Source: Quercus robur
Taxonomy: Eukaryota; Streptophyta; Magnoliopsida; Fagales; Fagaceae
Assembly: GCF_932294415.1 (NCBI RefSeq)
Contig: NC_065542.1
Span: 51,883,406 to 51,947,405, forward strand
Length of the DNA: 64,000 nucleotides
Reading direction: 5' to 3'
Position 1 is the stretch's first letter. Every line of letters starts with the position of its first letter. The position numbers and the translations under genes are program-made. A model generated the notes under the pieces. The model worked only from the letters and a program-made list of their open reading frames with translations. It ran no database searches and was not told where the DNA came from. Below, piece after piece: positions 59,963 through 64,000 of this stretch.

Positions 59963-61616
59963 TAATATATAGGGATAATTACAGTAAACCCACCTGAGGT
60001 TTGGCCCGTTTACACGTTACCTACCCGTGGTTCAAAACTTATCACTTTGCCCACCTGAAGTTAGTTCTGTTAGCCTTCCGTAACCCACCTCTCCATTTGC
60101 CGTTAGAAAAACACCATTTTATTAAAAATAGAACATAATACGGATCAAACATGAACCATCAAATCTTTTCCTCACAAACACAAGAACACAACATTTGTAA
60201 ATATAGTTCAAAATTTTCAGTTACACACATCCAAAACCAATTAAATCCTCTAAATCCATACCAAAATCCCTCACATTTTTCAAACCCAAACTGTAATAAA
60301 AAAAGTTTTAGAACCCAATCATAGATTAAACAGAAAATAGAAACAAACCAAAGAGAGAAAAACAGCACCATTGTTCATCTCTCCTCTAAAAACAAAAAAT
60401 AACAAAGAAAACTCAAACAAACAAGATCAAAGAGGGGGTTTTGTAGCTTGGGTTCAAGAACACACTTACTCTTGGTATGAACAGTCTTGAGCCAATCAAT
60501 CCGAATAAAATTTTCATATTCGCACAAATCTTAAAAAATATTTACAAAAATCCTACACTTGAAAGTGTTGTACTCTAATTTCACAAAAATCCTTTCAGTC
60601 ATTCACAAAAATCATACACAACTTCGTTCTCTCTCAAATCTCAAACCAAAACCAAAGCAAACCCCTCTTCAAAACCCAGACCCACTACACCCACAGCAAA
60701 GAAAATAAGATAGCAGAGAGAGAGAGGCGGATCGAAGTCACAGTCGCTGGAGATGGAACCGTCTGAGCCGATGCAGTCGCTGGAGATGCAGTCACTGGAG
60801 ATGAAGTGAACCAAGACACCCATGACCTCTTCGAAGTCACTCTCGAGTCCAACCATATCTAGACCCTCGTCACCCATACTCCCCAAATGGTCGACTCCTG
60901 GCTCTCCGACATCTACCGCATCCACCGCCGCCGTCTCCATCGCCTCATCGTCGGCCTCGACGTCGAGTGGCGACCCAGTTTCAACCACAACATCGAAAAC
61001 CCAGTTGCCACTCTCCAACTTTGCGTGGGTCGACGCTGCCTCATCTTCCAACTCATCTACGCCACTCACTTCCCCAACTCGCTCATCGAGTTTCTCAGCG
61101 ATGAGGATTTCACTTTTGTTAGAGTTGGGGTTGAGAGTGATGTGGAGAAACTGTTGGATGATTATGATTTGAAAGTTGGGAATGTGGTTGACCTTTGTGG
61201 ACTCGCTGTGGACTGGTTGGGGAACAGGGATTTGAAGAACGCTGGGTTGAACGGTTTGGCTCGAGCTGTGCTGGGACTCAAGGTACATAAGCCGAGGCAT
61301 GTAACTTTGAGTAGCTGGAGGTCCACGGAGGTTGAGAGATGAGAGAGAGAGAGATGACACGGTTGTTGTTGCATAGAGACACAAAACCCCATATTCCAAG
61401 CTCTTTAGAAAAAATTCAAACCCTAACTCTTTGATTCATGTTATGTTGTGTTTTGGTTGTAAAAGTTGTTTTCTAATGGAAAAGCCAAAGGTGGGTAACG
61501 GATGGGTAACGAATTGAAGTTCAAGTCGGCAAAGTGATAAATTTTGAACCACGGGTAGGTAACGTGTAAACGGGCCAAACCTCAGGTGGGTTTACTGTAA
61601 TTATCCCTAATATATA
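59963..61616. mobile_element. Pack-MULE with perfect 9-bp target duplication
   Basis: The 9-bp sequence taatatata flanks both ends (59963-59971 and 61608-61616). The terminal inverted repeats start GGGATAATTACAGTAAACCC and match for about 80 bp with one mismatch, then decay. This is the Mutator-like signature. There is no transposase; the interior carries a host-gene fragment. The insertion lies in the 3' UTR of the LINE. Confidence 0.93.
60809..61342 (+). pseudogene. Captured Werner-like 3'-5' exonuclease fragment
   Basis: The frame reads VTLESN then a TAG (60860-60862), THTPQMVDSWLSDIYRIH, LIVGLDVEWRPSFNH, NPVATLQLCVGRRCLIFQL, SDEDFTFVRVGVESDVEKLL, DLKNAGLNGLARAVLGLKV and stops at TGA near 61342. 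The GLDVEW motif holds the first Asp and Glu of the DEDD exonuclease site. The final exonuclease motif (YACxDA) is missing, so the domain is truncated. Relatives are plant Werner syndrome-like exonucleases, which degrade DNA from the 3' end. A 252-residue frame on the opposite strand is a shadow. Confidence 0.85.
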
Positions 61617-61637
61617 TTTTATCTTGGATCTCAAAAA

Positions 61638-61676
<39 letters not shown>

Positions 61677-62254
61677 AGACACCATGATTTGTATCTTTTC
61701 TCATAAAAACAAACAAAAAACAAAGTTGAGAATACTCTAAAATAAAAGTTGAATGATGGTGCATTTTAATAGTGAATGATAAATAACAAGAATAACCCAT
61801 CTAGAACCTCTTACAATGATCAAATCCCCCTCCCCTGTCCCATTAAAAAAAAAAAAAAAAACTCTACCTTGTTGTAACTATCAATTTATCAAGAAAAAAA
61901 AAATCAATTGATAAATAAAATGTAAAATAAAAATTCTTATATTTGTGCTATTTATTTGTATTAGAATTGGTTTGTAAATTAATTAAAATGTGTGGACATT
62001 TCAATTTTTTAATAGATTGCAAATGGCTTCAATTCTAACTCCCAAATTTTAAGTTTAGAAACTCTCACCTTGACAATAATAAGTATAATATTTATGTAAA
62101 TAAATGAGTTATAATTCCCATTAAACAATCAAACTTTCACCATGCCTAAACATAACATTTATATTATATACAAACATATATATATATATATATATGTATA
62201 TGTATATATTGTAATTTTTAGGTATTTTCAGAGTACGAAGAATGACGTTCTCTC
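61617..62254. other. Gene-free AT-rich stretch
   Basis: This contains the end of the LINE with its poly-A, a (TA)n microsatellite at about 61647-61672, a poly-A near 61845 and another TA-rich tract near 62175-62210. No gene was recognised. Confidence 0.6.
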
Positions 62255-62668
62255 CTTTCACATTCATAATAAGGTCAACTTATTAAATTCATGATGCGAT
62301 CCATCATGAATGTAAAAGGAATGAGCACAATTTCTCTGTACTTTAGGAACACCTAAGAATTTTTTGAGAGAGAGAGAGAGAGAATCAAAAAGGAATTTTG
62401 TTTTATGAGTTTTTGTTAAGGTATCTTTTATTTTATTTATACCATATAAGAAATTCGTAAATTTTCACATTCATAATGAGGTCAACTTATTAAATTCATG
62501 GTGCGATCCATTATGAATATGAAAGGAATGAGCACCATTTCTTTGTACTCTAGGAACACCTAAGAATTTTTTGAGAGAAAGAGAGAGAGAATCAAAAAGG
62601 AATTTTGTTTTTTGAGTTTTTGTTAAGGTATCTTTTATTTTATTTATACCATATAAGAAATTCGTAAA
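62255..62668 (+). repeat. Tandem duplication, unit about 207 bp
   Basis: Two copies start at about 62258 and 62465 with 'cacattcataat(a/g)aggtcaac'. Both include 'aggaacacctaagaattttt', a short GA tract and 'tatttataccatataagaaa'. Identity is high. The array leads directly into copy B of the 1-kb repeat. Confidence 0.9.
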
Positions 62669-63023
62669 TTTTTATAATTTTTGCTATTACCTTGATATGT
62701 ATAATAATTATGTAATTTGGGAGATGATTATATCTCAATTTATAAGAGCCACATATAATTTCATTTGACGTATGTGGATATGTATCAAATGCATTGTTAT
62801 GGACCCTATGGTATATTGTTGCCTATAGATTTCATGACAATGTTTTGCATTATGTTCATATGGGCATATCTATGATATGTATTGGGGTAAATTGTTTTGA
62901 AAGAGAATAATGATTGTTTACAAAATAACTCATAGGTTATTAATGTGACTAAGAGATATTATACCAATCCAACGTGTCATGACCAATCTTAATTGGCGAC
63001 AAGTTATTCTTTTCAAGGGCCAT

Positions 63024-63071
<48 letters not shown>

Positions 63072-63865
63072 CTAACAAAAATAAAAATTTTATGATCTAT
63101 TTTTGGGCTAGTAGTTCACGGAAAATAATATTGTGTTTATTATACCCATGATAAAGTTTGTGGAATGAAAATTTGATGTGAATTGGTCTTGCAAGTTTCT
63201 AAGCGCGAGATTTCATTTTCCATGCCTGAACTTGATTAGTTTTGTTCTAAATTTTATTTTGTGTCTCTTATTTATTTAGTTCTATTTTTTAATTTCTTAT
63301 CATTTTTATTGTATTATCACTTAGTTTTTAAGTATATAGTCCATAATAATAATCTTCATCACGATCGAATATCTCCAAATTTATAGATGTTGAAGCGGAC
63401 ATGGTACTTTACTTAACAAAATTAAATAGGATCTAAAGTAGCAACTTTTAATTCTTCTTCTTATTAGTTTATGCATTACTTTCATTTTCTTTTCGTTCAA
63501 ATTAATAACATATATGCAATATTTAAATCGTTAAAATAAATTACTCTTGAGAGTAAGGTGACTGTTACTAAAAAGACAATGACACACATATCACAACAAA
63601 ATCCCAATCGTATTAAAGGAGCCTATTGATTAATATTGACGTAAAGTACAAATAAAGGGATTTGTAACTATTTGTTTTTTTTAGTTTATAAAATGCATTT
63701 TAAAAAGAAGCAAGGGTATATGCAGTATTTTATCAAAAAAGGAATTAGACTCCCCTGGAAACATAGTAAGAGAAGCAGCAATTAGTTAATATTTTTGTTA
63801 TTATTTTTTCTTATAGACTAAATGACATTTGATTTCAACCCAAATTAATGAATCATGCTAATTGT
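62643..63865 (+). repeat. Copy B of the ~1-kb segment at 20982-21980
   Basis: This is co-linear with copy A in the same orientation, including 'attaaaggagcctattgatt' and 'cttatagactaaatgaca'. It has an extra block at 62990-63420 that includes a (TA)n microsatellite of about 38 bp (63031-63068). It diverges from copy A after 'gaatcatgc'. Confidence 0.85.
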
Positions 63866-64000
63866 AAAGCTAAGATACGTTGATGCTATCTCCATTTCCA
63901 CCATCGCCACCTCTGATGGTGGCGACAATGACAGTCTTCCCCAACGTTGTGGGTTTTTGAAGAAGAAAAAGAAAATACTAAGAAGAATACCAGTTTAAGC
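63866..64000. other. Right edge, nothing recognised
   Basis: A short GC-richer patch with 'accatcgccacc' text is present, but too little is in view to assign. Confidence 0.4.

Larger units (their letters stand above)
54740..61646 (+). mobile_element. L1-type LINE, decayed, split by a Pack-MULE
   Basis: ORF1 and ORF2 lie in order on the plus strand. The LINE 3' UTR runs into the MULE at 59971 and resumes at 61617, reaching a poly-A tail at about 61631-61645. The 5' end is uncertain; sequence with LINE leader character starts near 54740. Frameshifts and several stops show it is inactive. Confidence 0.88.

Noticed and set aside
60641-61399. 252-residue minus-strand frame, long enough to be a gene
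   Set aside because: It is antisense to the exonuclease-like frame, is low-complexity and acidic, and has no family motif.

Overview
The window is AT-rich plant nuclear DNA. Genes are sparse and intron-bearing with GT-AG boundaries, microsatellites and poly-A/T runs are abundant, and nested transposons carry most of the coding signal. The plant families present (DC1, RALF-like, GPI-anchored At5g19230-like, mannosylglycoprotein endo-beta-mannosidase, receptor-like LRR protein) point to a woody eudicot. A MITE at 12249-12581 resembles one I associate with Fagales such as oak or chestnut; that placement is from memory and unverified.

Left part (1-23118). A DC1-domain gene on the minus strand runs off the left edge and is cut by one in-frame TAG. 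A 912-bp tandem duplication follows. Next come five exon remnants of an endo-beta-mannosidase pseudogene spread over 6.5 kb and interrupted by a TRIM element, a long inverted-repeat element and a MITE sitting inside a microsatellite. A two-exon GPI-anchored-protein gene (14205-16198) is complete from signal peptide to hydrophobic tail except for one TAA codon. A 2.2-kb foldback element built from a roughly 28-bp minisatellite in two opposed arms follows, then an orphan RALF-like mature peptide.

Central part (23119-52830). I read this as one 29.7-kb CACTA (En/Spm-type) transposon with CACTA/TAGTG ends and a TTT target duplication. It has palindrome-rich subterminal arrays at both ends, a TNP2 transposase gene in four exons with one nonsense codon, and a TNPA-like (Transposase_24-type) gene in eight exons with an open frame of 523 residues. 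The first 16 kb is mostly cargo: a captured receptor-like-protein LRR fragment with its introns, a near-perfect 145-bp hairpin made from that fragment, an identical 285-bp direct duplication, and a separate 72-bp LRR exon.

Right part (52831-64000). A 1.36-kb PIF/Harbinger-like non-autonomous element (TSD TAA) is followed by a decayed L1-type LINE with ORF1 (DUF4283 plus zinc knuckle) and ORF2 (endonuclease, reverse transcriptase, zf-RVT). A Pack-MULE with a perfect 9-bp target duplication is inserted in the LINE 3' UTR and carries a Werner-like 3'-5' exonuclease fragment. The last 1.3 kb repeats the sequence at 20982-21980, so two copies of one ~1-kb segment bracket the CACTA and LINE block.

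Functionally this is a transposon nest. The only apparently intact multi-exon frame is the CACTA accessory protein, and the host genes present are broken or fragmentary. No rRNA, tRNA or CRISPR locus was recognised.
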